Positions 22,874 to 32,317 of a DNA stretch of 64,000 bases are shown here, piece by piece. Origin of the DNA: Aegilops tauschii subsp. strangulata (Eukaryota > Streptophyta > Magnoliopsida > Poales > Poaceae). Both the position numbers and the translations under genes were made by a program. Position 1 is the first letter of the stretch; every line of letters begins with the position of its first letter. The stretch is from positions 645,504,736 through 645,568,735 of the forward strand of contig NC_053036.3 in assembly GCF_002575655.3 (NCBI RefSeq), read 5' to 3'. The notes beneath the pieces are model-generated. The model was given only the letters and a program-made list of their open reading frames with translations. It had not been told where the DNA came from and ran no database searches.

Positions 22874-23289
22874 TTATCTCAACATCTCACTGAAGCATTT
22901 CTCCCCCGACGAACGTTGACCACTTCTGTAGATCTTGCCAACATGTCTTCTGCCTCCCACTCCGCTACAAGCCGGCAAGCCGAGGAGGCACCGCACGGTC
23001 CTCTCCTCGACAAAGGATGCTGCAGGCCGGCAAGGAAGGTACCGCTGCAAGCCCGCTGATGCTCCAAGGGCAGCCATGGCGAACGCTGCAAGGGCAGCAA
23101 AGGGGATGCGTGAAGACCGGCGAGACGGCGCCGCTGCGTTTCAACACCACCGATGCTGTGAGTGGAGGCTATTTTTGGCGGGGGCGTCCGGTGATGCTTT
23201 CTACAACTCCACCATTGCTGCAAGGGGGGCGTGGGGTTGCTAGTGTCTGCTTGTCGGGCGCGCGCCGGGCATCTTCCGCAACTCCGGCA

Positions 23290-23740
23290 GCCGCCGCCGC
23301 TGATGTTGCGATGCAACAATTGGTGTTGTCATCGGAGGCTGTTGTGGAGGGTCCATCAGGTCGACGCCTGCCAGAGGGATGTTGCAATGTCATGCACAGT
23401 CGCGGATCTCCCCGGGGCGGCGGAGCTACAATGCAACACAAGAGGTGCTGCGACCCACGGATCGCGTCAGCGGCAGAAGCTGTAATGCAACGGACATGGC
23501 GCTGCACGTCAGCAGCGGAGCTGCAATGCAACTAAGGTGGTGACGGGACACGCGGACCTCGCCGGCGGCAGAAGCTGTAGTGCAACGGACGTGATTCTGC
23601 ACGTTGGTGGCGGAGCTGCAATGCAACTGGGGTGGTGCTGAACCTCGCCGGCAGGGTGGAGCTGCAATGCAATGCGTGGGTGTCGTGACCTGCTGACCTC
23701 GCACGGCGGCAGAAGCTGCAGTGCAACGAGGGCTGTTTGC
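23290..23740. repeat. Repeat block of (C)TG(C/T)AATGCAAC motifs, spacing 40-50 bp within units of about 92 bp
   Basis: The motif GCTGCAATGCAAC and its variants recur at about 23410, 23478, 23519, 23573, 23613, 23661 and 23714. They alternate with CGGCGGCAGAAGCTG and GGCGGAGCTGC, giving a higher-order period of about 92 bp. It lies in the right part of the outer TIR element. The open frames across it are by-products of the repeat. Confidence 0.6.
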
Positions 23741-24087
23741 TATGGGGGAGATGAGTGGTTTGTTGTGGCCGGTGCCGCTGCACGAGACAGTAGGACGGCC
23801 GTTGGCGACGAGCAATGGAGGAGGAGCTGCGCAGCAGAGACAGGGTTCAGTTTTTGCAGCCGCGTCTGTTCCTCTCCACGTGATCCTACTTGGAGCAAAT
23901 CGGGCAGCCGTGCAACGCCTCATCCAACGGCTCGAGAGGCGATTTATAATTGCCTCGCGTCAGCCGGATGACGCGTAGCAGTGGCCATATTTTATACATC
24001 TACATCATTTGTTGGAGGGGCGTTTTTTAGTCTAAGTGATGTAAAAAGTTATAATTTATACATCTGCATCATCAATTGGAGATGCTG

Positions 24088-24760
24088 TTATTCAATTGTG
24101 GAACGCTGGCCCACCGTCGTAAACATATAGACAGCATAAAAACAGGTGGCTTTTCTTTCTTAAGTTTGTTTATTTATGATCTATTGATGGTATAACAAGA
24201 TCAAATTTTGGCTGGAAGAGGAGTAGACATGGCCCCGAGGGGGTCGTGAGTTTTGAATCTGATGCCGTGGGGTCGAGTCTCCGGTGACCTACAGATACGC
24301 CCACATTGCTCCCAGGCATGACACTGAAAGATAGAGGATGATTGAGCGTGGAGAAGAGAGGAATTTAGCATCAACTTAGCTTGCGGTTGTTGCAATGCAA
24401 TGCGCCTATTCATTCATGATTAACAGAGATGTATTACTACACACGATTATCTCATCTGATTTGTTCTACAACTCAAATATGGATCTGCAACTTAATTAAG
24501 AGAAATTAGGAGGCCAAAAGAAAAGTGGCTAATGCACCACAAGGCCGGAACAAACTTCAAAATGAGAAATTAAGTTGACTTATGTTGCTGTCGAATGAGC
24601 AAGGACAACATTCAAGCCAAAGCAGAGGATCTGGTTTCAGATTTGCAGACCTCATAACAACAAACACCCAAAATGAGTTTTTTGTTTTTTGTTTTTGCAC
24701 TGATCATTAGGATAGTTCTACTTATTATTAATGAAAATATGCAGGCCTGGTAAGATGTTA
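24088..24760. other. SDH3 downstream region; no other gene seen
   Basis: AT-rich spacer downstream of the SDH3 stop. The part nearest 24838 is probably 3' UTR. No other coding feature is recognised. Confidence 0.4.
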
Positions 24761-24837
24761 TGGCAGGTGCACCTGGAGTTGCATTGTGCCCAATGATGGA
24801 ACACCCACAGCAATGTCACCCCTCATCTCTGTTTCAC

Positions 24838-26095
24838 TCAGACACCAAACATGAGGCTGAACTTGGTAGCAAGAGGAATGGATATGATGGCAGCGCCCAG
24901 CGCAACGCCAAATATACGGTGCGAGATGGAGAACGTAGCGCTCAACTGTGGCTTCTTCAGAGGAAGATGAGGAGACAATGGGCGGTTTGCGACAGGAGCT
25001 GACAGGGGGCGACTTGTGTGTAAGGATCGATTTCCAGATGGAGGCATCTTCTGTCGCAGAGCTCCTAAGGGAGAAGATGCATAGCTCTTTGTTTGCCCAA
25101 TGCCTGAGGAGCGTCTAAGGCTATCCATGTTGTTGAAAGATGAGTCTGAGGCACCTGAAAGACAAAGGCAACAAATGTAACTTGTCATCATTATTAGTTG
25201 ATCGATATACAGGTGTAGCTATTATCAGGCAACAGGTGTAAAGTATTTGTTTAATCAAAACTTTAATCGTATCAAAGTATTCTCATGTGATTCAGATGCT
25301 TAAAATCATGACTAGCTAACCAATTAGCACATACATCAAGGTTCAGTGTAATCTCTGTTTTGTCCAGTGAGGGAGAGAGTTGCAGTTAAATATCTGAGAA
25401 ATAAGCTACAGATCAAACGAGCACTTGTTCCTTTAGGTTAATATAATCTGGCACTATATAAAGAGGCCTATTTTAGTTCAAGAACCATCATTTTTACTAG
25501 TGAGTCATGCCAGGATTAGGATTTACAGTCAAACAAGAACACTAAAAAAAAGTCAGTTCTAGGTTGTATACATGAGGACCCTGTAAGTGCCTCAGTTTGG
25601 GAGAGAGAGCCTTATTAGAAGATATAAACTGCAGATTCCTTTAGTGCAGAATAGCAAGATTGATGGAAGACAATGCCGATACTACCGTTTACTACTAACA
25701 GAAATTGCATGCTTTATATATTAACCAAAAAGATGGATGTTCTTCATTAAACAACACTGGATTACGAAACCATGTGCGGATAGAAACGAGATATAGAAGC
25801 ACTCTCGTATAACACACCAAATAAACCTCCCTATCTATCTAACATTCTTTCCAGCCTGAACCTCAGTTGTTAGTCCTTTGCACAAGCTGCACAATAAGAA
25901 TGCACTTAAAAGGATGATGTGTGCACGGCCCAGTACCATCTATACAATTAACATGTGGCGTGATTGTTTGATATCTGGAAACTACGTACTTCAGATTTCA
26001 GAAGTATGAGTAAGATAGGAAGAGTGCTTACCATGGAGAGCAAATGGAGCGTCGTTGAGGGGTCCAAAGCGAGTGTTGCTGTGATACTTGTCCAT
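24838..26095 (-). CDS. SDH3: Succinate dehydrogenase subunit 3, mitochondrial (complex II anchor)
   Basis: Membrane-anchor subunit of respiratory complex II, which passes electrons from succinate to ubiquinone at the inner mitochondrial membrane. Coding exons are 26095-26032 and 25154-24838, joined within a Gly codon with clean GT-AG borders, giving about 126 residues from MDKYHSNTRFG. The diagnostic part is SLHTSRPLSAPVANRPLSPHLPLKKPQ followed by SISHRIFGVALGA, the RPLSPH...SI.HR..G signature of the SdhC/cytochrome b family. The His in SHRIFG is the usual haem-region residue. Only about one hydrophobic segment remains at the C-terminus, in line with shortened plant SDH3. The start is chosen as the first ATG two bases inside its exon. 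A GC-rich stretch at 26590-26400 with a GT donor is probably a 5'-UTR exon; that exon is inference. Confidence 0.8.
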
Positions 26096-26599
26096 TCCTG
26101 CCGAAAGAAGAACCAACACCATTACATATTTACATTATTACCAATCTATAAGAAGCACCGATACAGCGACACGGATAGGGCTACGGCGATTTGTTGTGAG
26201 GTGAGATGGATACCGCAAGACAAAGAACAATTTTGAGATGTGCGATTGGATCAAAATACTGCCCCCATTTGTTGCCACCGTGCCTATTTTCGAGTCATCA
26301 ATGATTATGAATTTCCTCAATCCTCGAGTCATCAAGCACGCAGGCAGCAAACATCGCACGGGAGGACCGGAGGAGAGCACAATTGGGGAAGGAAGTAACC
26401 TTGATCTGCCCCACGCGGCGGGCGGCGGCACGGAGACGGCGTTTACAGTCGGGGTCGAGGGCGAATCCAGGCGGTGGCGAGCGACTCCAGGCGGTGGCGA
26501 GGCGATTCCAGGCGGCGGCGACGACGGCGGGATCGCGGTACTGGAATAACTTGCGGTCTTGCGTTGCGCCTGACTTTTTTTTGAACACAGTGCGTTACG

Positions 26600-26879
26600 C
26601 CAGGGTTAGCATCGTGATAGGTCTTGCTGGGCTGGGCCATCTCATCCCGTGTCCCCTGCGTATTCGCACTTTTTTTGTCTTCTTTATCTTTTATAATCGA
26701 GAAAAGGAACATTTTTTGGGTGGGTAATAGGATTTTTTTTTGAGGATGTAATAGGATATTTATTCCTTTGCCTAAAAAAAGAAGTTATATTCCTTTCCAT
26801 AAAAAACTACCAGGAGTTTTATTCCATTATGATAGTGTTACAATCAAGAGGCAAAAAAGTTATTCGATACAAGGGGGTC
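26600..26879. other. No gene seen
   Basis: T-rich spacer upstream of SDH3, ending at the Mutator-like repeat. Confidence 0.4.
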
Positions 26880-27965
26880 CTCTATGGGAGCAACTAGTTA
26901 ACGAGTGCTCCTTCGGGACCCTCGCAACGATCAGCGCCACTTGGCGCGCTCTCAGCCATTCGCCACGTGTCGCGCTCTGATCGCTCCCTCCGGATTTTGT
27001 TTTTTTATTTTCCCGCACACGTTTTCGGCTTTAAAAAAATGGTTTTTTTCTACGTTTTGTTTTTCCACCGGTTTTCCTTAGCTTTTCAACCCAAAAAATA
27101 TTTTGAAAAAAATAAATTTTGCCCGAAAAAACGTGTTTTCTTTTTTATTATTTTACAAGAGTCACGGTTTTGCTTCCGTGAGAGGCACGGTTTTGCTTTC
27201 GTGGGAGTCACGGCCATCCTTCGCGAAAACGAAAAAAAATGTGTTTTCTGTCTTTTTTTTGCTTTCACGAGAGTCACGGTTTTGCTTCCGCGAGAGGCAC
27301 GGTTGTGCTTTCGCGAGAGTCACGGCCGTGCCTCTCGGAAAGGGAAAAAAATGTGTTCTGTTTTTTTTCTTTCGCGAGAGTCACGGTTTTGCTTCCGCGA
27401 GAGGCACGGTTGTGCTTTCGCGAGAGTCGCGGCCGTGCCTCTCGGAAAGGAAAAAAAAAGCATTTTCTGTTTTTTTTTCGTTTCGCGAGAGTCACGGTTT
27501 TGCTTCCGCAAGAGGCACAGTTGTGCTTTTATGAGAGTCACGACCGTGCCTCCTCGGAAATGGAAAAAAAACGTGTTTTCTCTTTTTTTTTCCTTCCGCG
27601 AGAGGCACGGTTGTGATTTCGTGAGAGGTAAGGGCGTGCCTCTTTCGGAAAGGGAAAAAACCCGTGCTCCCTGTTCGGTTTTCTCGTTCGGTTTTTTTCG
27701 TCCGGTTTTTTCATAAAAAAAAGTTCGTTAAAACATCAACATGGATCTAGTTTTGAAAATCTTAGCCCGAGGAATCCAACGGTGAAAACGGTTCGAGATT
27801 TGGACGCACGGTTTGAGAGATAAAACGTTTTGAATAAACGTATCGACGAAAAAAAGGAAAACTCTCAGGTTGCAACAAGTGGCGTGCTGCATGTGCGCCA
27901 CTTGTCGCAACCACGGGAATTAGAGTGATCTTTGCAATGAGTACTCCTCAATTAGTGATTTCGTC
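26880..27965. mobile_element. Mutator-like or unclassified TIR element with internal tandem repeats
   Basis: The left end around AACTAGTTAACGAGTGCTCC is mirrored by GGAGTACTCATTGC- and CACTAATTGAG-like sequence read in from the right end (27965), and both arms contain a GCGCCACTTG motif. Inside, a unit built on CACGGTTTTGCTTCCGCGAG and GAGAGGCACGGTTGTGCTTT recurs at about 27163, 27276, 27381 and 27493 (period 105-113 bp). No transposase is seen. Target duplication is not clear, so the class is tentative. Arg/Phe-rich open frames here come from the repeat. Confidence 0.55.
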
Positions 27966-28010
27966 CTCTACGTAGCCATACACAAATGCTACAATTAGTA
28001 GTACATGACT

Positions 28011-28262
28011 TTATATTGCAAACTGATTTGCTACCCTATTGTGAGCACGACTAAGCTCTTGTGCAGTGAACTTCTGGCCTTCAAGAAGTGCGTGGATCTC
28101 CGCCTCCACAACATCATTACAGTTAAATAAAAACATGTATGCTACAAACATAACACTCCTATCATGTCGTCTAAGAATCATGCCCGTTGCCGGCGTCCCG
28201 TATCGAGCGAAGAAAGAACCGCATAAAAGAAATACTCCAGGATAAGATTTTCTTTTTGTTGC
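28011..28262 (-). pseudogene. RNase H-like domain fragment (retroelement or host derived)
   Basis: The minus strand reads ATGMILRRHDRSVMFVAYMF...CNDVVEAEIHALLEGQKF and ends SRAHNRVANQFAI. The G..IR...G.F..A.......A...EA.A...G core and the terminal (S/R)AHN..A...A block match the plant RNase H-like (RVT_3) domain often left by LINEs. The middle of the domain is missing, so this is a truncated remnant of 84 residues. Confidence 0.6.
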
Positions 28263-28264
28263 CA

Positions 28265-28865
28265 TAGAAAACTTTCATTGCATGAATTTCCTATAGCGCA
28301 AGACTTGTCTTTCCTCTCTCCCAAGGTGACTTGGGAAAGGCTTCCTCCCCTCGATCTTCGGCGGCGAGCCCGTGGATTTGCTTCCCCTCCGCATGCCGCT
28401 CCGATGGCCAGTGGCGGGGAGGAAAATCCTGATGTCTCGACTCCCGCTAGTAGATAGGTAGGGTTTTAGTCCTTGTAGGGGCGGCGTTTGAATGGATGGC
28501 GGCGCTCCTTCTTTGAGTCAGTCTTCCGGGCTGCGATCCTCCTTAAGTTCGTCCGTTGGGACGGATCGGACGGTGCTCCGGCGTAGATTCTTGCTAGCTC
28601 CTTGAGACAGCGAGGTTAGGGTATCTCGACGTGCGTACACAGTGGCGATATTTGGTGTCAGGTTCTTCAGATCGATTTAAGGATTCAACAGCGACAACTG
28701 CAGATCCGAGGCGCTAGTCCTTAGAGGCACATGCACGAAGACTTCCCGGCTATTATAGACAAGCTCAGGCCGGCTCCGTTATTGGAGCGGCAACAGCTGC
28801 GCGTCGACGGCTCGTTCTGGCGGCAACAATAGTTGTTTGGTGGTCTTTTCGTAAAAAGAAGAAAA
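28265..28865 (+). repeat. Retroposon-like repeat family A, copy 1
   Basis: Resembles 35745-36280 in order: AGTAG..AGGT.GGGTTTTAGTCCT, a GGCGGCGTTTGAA.GGATGG block, TCC..GCGTAGATT, GGCGCTAGTCCTTAGA(G/A)GCA, GACTT(C/T)CCGG, CCGGCTCCG, and GTCGAC(G/A)GCTCGTTCTGGC. Related copies lie at 49655/57385 and 57829. GC-rich 5' part, T/A-rich 3' part, no coding domain: a SINE-like or 5'-LINE-like retroposed sequence. Confidence 0.5.
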
Positions 28866-28993
28866 CTTTCATTGCTCAAAAGAAGTCATTACAGTTTTGT
28901 TGATTGAGAAAAGTCAACCCCATCAGAGGAACAATGCAGCCACATAACAGTCTGAGGTAACGAACGCCCATTTGGGCGAGTGCACGACTAGAT

Positions 28994-29164
28994 CACTACT
29001 GAGAAAAGTCTTATAGATGGGGTCACTTTAGTGACGGGCATGTCTGAGATCCACCACTGCTATTTGGGTAAAGTACTAGCGGTGGGTGAAAAACGTCGTC
29101 TGCAACAGCTAAACGGACAGTTGCGGCCGGCGCTAGTAGCCACCCACTAGGCCGCTACTCTTAA
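28994..29164. mobile_element. Possible CACTA terminal fragment
   Basis: CACTACTGAGAAAAGTC at about 28994, followed by short motifs (TCACTTTAGTGACGGG) reminiscent of CACTA subterminal repeats. The Harbinger-type element at 29165 interrupts it. The matching opposite end was not found. Confidence 0.35.
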
Positions 29165-29438
29165 GAGCATCTCCAGCCGTTCGGCAGGGCGCCAAAAAAG
29201 AGCCCTCTGGGGCAAGCCGGCGCTAGATTGGCGCGTGGGGGCGACCTAGCTCCCAGTCGTCGGCCCACCGGTCGCCCCGGGTGCGGCGATGTTGTGTACA
29301 AAATATATGCAAACTCGGCGACATTTGCACGAACTTAGCGAAACTTCATTCAAATTTGTACATAAAACATGAAAACATGCAAACTATGACTGAACTACGC
29401 CTAAACTACGCCTAGCCGCCACCGTCCGCCGCCGCCGT

Positions 29439-30337
29439 CTACATGCCGAGAAGCCTGTAGAAGCGGGTGTAGTCGCCGCCGTCGTCGTCATCATCGTCGC
29501 GCGGCTGGCTTGGGCCGGCGACATCGCTGCTACAGCCCTGGCCAGGGTCGGCAGGGCGCGGTGGCGCGCTGGACGGCCCGTCCTCGTCCTCCTCGTCGCT
29601 GTCGAGGACGATGACGCCGCCCTCCTCGCGCCCGCGGCGCCGGGCCTGGAGCTCCGCGTACGCCCGGCGCTGGTGGCGGACCTGCTCACGGACGTAGTCC
29701 TCCTTTGCCCACTTGAGAGCGGACTCATCGTCGGGGGCTGCCATCTCGACGTGCTCCGGCTTCACCGGGAGCAGCCCCGACTCGGGCTTCGGCCGGACCA
29801 GGCGGAGGGAGCGCCTCCTCGGAGCCAGACCAGGCGGGGAGGGCCGGGCACCCTCGTCGATGATGAGGGCACCACCGCGGGTGCGGCGCCCGAGCGGCGT
29901 CTCCTCCGGCTCGGGCTTGACGGGGCGGAGCGCGGCCGGTGAGCCGAAACCCGACGACGAGGACGACCCCGGCTCCATCCGCCGCGGCGTCCAAGAGCTA
30001 CCACGGCGGCGAGAGAAGGAAGGCCGTCGGCATTGAAGCGGCCGTTGGGGATGACGCCGTTGGTGGCGGCGATCTGCTCCTCGCGGCGGCGCTGGAAGTA
30101 CATGGTCCAGAGGGTGTGGCTGTCGGCGGCGTAGCATGGCTCGTCCCTTTGCGCTGCTCCTTCGGGCACCGGTGGCACCGGTACGCCGCCGGCGCTCAGC
30201 CGCCACGTCTCGGGCACCCGCATGTCCGGGGGCGCCGGGTACTCAGCCTCATAGAGCAGGCGCGCCTCCTGCTCTTGGAGGTGGCGGCGGCCGAAGCCGT
30301 TCGCCGCCGGGCCGTCGCCTGGGTACCTCTCGGCCAT
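29439..30337 (-). pseudogene. Harbinger-associated accessory protein, frameshifted
   Basis: Starts MAERYPGDGPAANGFGRRHL at 30337 and stays open to about 30000 (VPETWRLSAGGVPVPP, SHTLWTMYFQRRREEQIAATNG). It then continues in another frame through PVKPEPEE, APDDESALKWAKEDYVREQ, ARRRGREEGGVIVLDSDEEDED, and ends DDGGDYTRFYRLLGM. The acidic C-terminus and the element context match proteins carried by Triticeae elements with these ends, as recalled. The exact function is unknown. The solo LTR lies only 22 bp upstream of the ATG, so its promoter is separated by about 1 kb. Confidence 0.6.
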
Positions 30338-30360
30338 GTTTCTCGTCGGCAGGAAGAGAT

Positions 30361-30945
30361 GATACGACCAATTCTAGTCCTAGTCTTAGTGACTATAGCG
30401 AGGATGTACAAGACACGACTCAGGATCAAGATACCGCAATTCCTATAGTCGTTATTGGCGATGCATTTATTCCAAGAGATTTATGCATGAACTACAGTGA
30501 TAAGATGGCACTAGTCAATGTTACACGCATGCATGTTGATGCATTGCACATGCAATGTATGGACGTGCGATTTCTTGTACTTAACCAATCAAATAAGGAA
30601 TTTGCATGCTTAAATATGTACGGGAGAGATAAAAAGGCAGTGCATCAATTTAAAAAGGAAGTCCATCAAGGTAGCTACGCTGATCAAGGGTATTACTTTA
30701 GCTGGTCACGGACACTAGATTCTTGGACGCGCAGTTGGAAGAAGTTTTCAACATGGACGTCAAGATGCATGCACGCTTATGTGTTGAGCCAGATGCAACT
30801 AACTAAAAGGAAGCATATGATTTGCTTCTACTTCTTTGGACGACCGCGACCACCAGAAGAGACGCGCATCAGAAGGTTTCTCACGTGGGCTTATAGATGT
30901 TTAAAGGAGAATGGATGGGGCCCACCAAGCTTGCCGGTAATTTAG
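30361..30945 (+). CDS. Open frame of about 194 codons inside the solo LTR; unknown protein tail
   Basis: The frame enters from the first bases of the LTR and runs to a stop at 30945 with no interruption. Composition is AT-rich and unlike the GC-rich element around it. The product is rich in aromatic and basic residues in its second half (YYFSWSRTLDSWTRSWKKF, ICFYFFGRPRPPEETRIRRF, AYRCLKENGWGPPSLPVI) and acidic and Ser/Thr-rich at the start. No family was recognised. The simplest reading is the C-terminal part of a retroelement-encoded protein whose reading frame extends into the 3' LTR; the N-terminal part was lost with the internal region. A captured host or viral segment is the alternative. 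Confidence 0.45.
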   Translation, partial: DTTNSSPSLSDYSEDVQDTTQDQDTAIPIVVIGDAFIPRDLCMNYSDKMALVNVTRMHVDALHMQCMDVRFLVLNQSNKEFACLNMYGRDKKAVHQFKKEVHQGSYADQGYYFSWSRTLDSWTRSWKKFSTWTSRCMHAYVLSQMQLTKRKHMICFYFFGRPRPPEETRIRRFLTWAYRCLKENGWGPPSLPVI

Positions 30946-31048
30946 TTAATTAGTTTAAATCTACAAAGAGTCCAGATTAAAAAAAGTATTTGTACGTGCG
31001 TCTTTAGGAAAGAATTTAGTCGTGCGTGTCTTCCAAGTCGGCTACTTC

Positions 31049-31055
31049 TATAAAG
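31049..31055 (+). promoter_or_regulatory. Putative LTR TATA box
   Basis: CTTCTATAAAGCC inside the solo LTR, about 100 bp after the end of the LTR open frame. This places the U3/R boundary near 31080. Confidence 0.45.
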
Positions 31056-31834
31056 CCTATGTGTGCGTCATTGTAAAAGGCAGGTTATTTTTATATGAAA
31101 TAGACATGATGTGTTTTTCAGGATAGACACACCCGTATCAAGTTTTGGAGGGATCTTTAGAAAACCTCTGTGTTGCGATTTCTCTTCGTGGAAATTGTTT
31201 TGCGCGTGAGTACCTTCGTCGAGATTGGTTTTCTCGTGCTGGGCCGCAAGGTTCAAACCCTCTACTTCGTGTACATCGCGTGCGCGGGCGAGAGGTTGCT
31301 ACCGCTGAAGGAGGAGTGTCGTGAAAGATTGGGCCGCAACTACGGATCAGATCTCACCATCGAGGTTTGGTTTATATCAAGAGAGGAGTGTTGCTATCTA
31401 CGCCGGAGAGGGGGAAAATGAGAGCAGTGGCGTCCACCGGCGGGGAGGTCGCCTTTTATAGCCGTAGCGGGGCGGTGACGGGGTGCATGCCGGGCGACGC
31501 GTGGCTTGACGCGCGTCGCGGCGCGTTCACTGCGCCGCCCGTGAGAGGCATCAATGGAGGCTGACCGGCGCGGCAGCGCGGCAGCCTTCGCATTGATTCG
31601 CGCGGGAACCGAGGTGATGAGGGCGACGAAGCAGCGTCTCGCTGACTCGACGGGCCCATCCGCTTTCGCGCCAAAACCACTCGCCCGGGTCGATCTGGGT
31701 CCGTCGGCGCTAGTTTCGGCCCAAACCGGCAAAAATCGGGCTCTTGGGGGCGCGACTGGGCCAATTTTTCGGCGCCGGCGCGGAAAAAAACGTCTGGGGA
31801 GGGCCTGCTGGGGGCACGGCTGGAGATGCTCTAA

Positions 31835-32217
31835 GTTTTACAACATTCGCCGTGTGACAAAATTAGGGCAGAAAACTAGAGCCTGCCACCGGGTTGTAGG
31901 GTACCAGTGGCAGGCACAAAAATTGCTCACCATAGTTTACAAATTTTTCAAAAGTTTACAGTAGCAGGGACGACGCGCACCCACAATACCTATAGTAAGG
32001 TGGTTTGAAAACTCATATTTATTAGATCAAGAAAAGTCTAAATTTTTTACCTCAAGGTGATGTAATAATAAAGATCAGTATAGGAAGACCACATGCATAA
32101 TAATAGCCAAATGATGTAATAATAAAGTATCTTTATTATCAAAAGAAAGCAAATCTACGCAAAACAAGTAGCATGACACCTGCTTGTCTAGTCCTGCAAA
32201 CGTATACTACATAAGTA
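31835..32217. other. F-box 2 downstream flank; no gene seen
   Basis: 32090-32200 (GATGTAATAATAAAGTATCT, AAATCTACGCAAAACAAGTA, TCTAGTCCTGCA) matches 47735-47830 downstream of F-box 3. It is probably the 3' UTR or flank conserved by duplication. Confidence 0.55.
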
Positions 32218-32295
32218 CTCCTCTGTAAAGAAATATGAGTGTTTAGATCACTAAAGTAATGATCTAAACACTCTTATATTTCTTTACAGAGGGAG
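32218..32295. mobile_element. Stowaway MITE, 78 bp
   Basis: Near-perfect hairpin: CTCCTCTGTAAAGAAATATG ... CATTTCTTTACAGAGGGAG-type ends with a TGATCTAAACACTC core and TA on both sides. It lies just downstream of the F-box 2 stop. Confidence 0.85.
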
Positions 32296-32317
32296 TAGTA
32301 ATTAACCTCAACACAGT

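Larger units (their letters stand above)
20087..24087. mobile_element. Outer TIR element split by a nested Harbinger
   Basis: The left end (GAGCATCTTCAATAGTTGAT at 20087) and the right end (reading inward from 24087, CAGCATCTCCAATTGATGAT) are imperfect inverted repeats that extend through TGTAAAACTC- and TACATC-rich DNA. Flanks are TAA on the left and TTA on the right, so the duplication is not exact. Removing the nested element (20720-22873) leaves about 1.85 kb, GC-rich and without a clear transposase. Superfamily PIF/Harbinger is inferred from the ends. Confidence 0.55.
30360..31379 (+). mobile_element. Solo LTR, 1020 bp, TSD AGAGA
   Basis: Begins TGATACGACC and ends GGTTTATATCA, so TGATA...TATCA form the 5-bp inverted ends of an LTR. 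The 5-bp sequence AGAGA is present directly on both sides (30355-30359 and 31380-31384). No second LTR or internal region is present, so this is a solo LTR left by recombination. Orientation is plus, judged from a TATAAAG at 31049 two thirds of the way along. The first 585 bp are an open reading frame. The family was not recognised. Confidence 0.8.
29165..31831 (-). mobile_element. Second PIF/Harbinger-type element, non-autonomous
   Basis: Bounded by GAGCATCTCCAGCCG at 29165 and CGGCTGGAGATGCTC ending at 31831, with TAA on both sides (29162-29164 and 31832-31834). Its minus-strand accessory protein gene (30337-29439) has a TATA-like CTATAAAAGG near 31447-31456. No DDE transposase is found. 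A solo LTR of 1020 bp sits between that promoter and the ATG. Confidence 0.82.

Noticed and set aside
22879..23923. Several Cys/Thr/Arg-rich open frames on both strands
   Set aside because: They overlap the (C)TGCAATGCAAC repeat block and have no domain or consistent frame.
26967..27716. Plus-strand frame of 249 codons rich in Arg, Phe and Cys
   Set aside because: It tracks the 110-bp tandem repeat of the Mutator-like element, has no domain, and other frames are open over the same units.
30361..30945. Naming the LTR open frame as a specific viral or envelope protein
   Set aside because: No motif supports a particular family. Only its position in the LTR and its uninterrupted length are secure.
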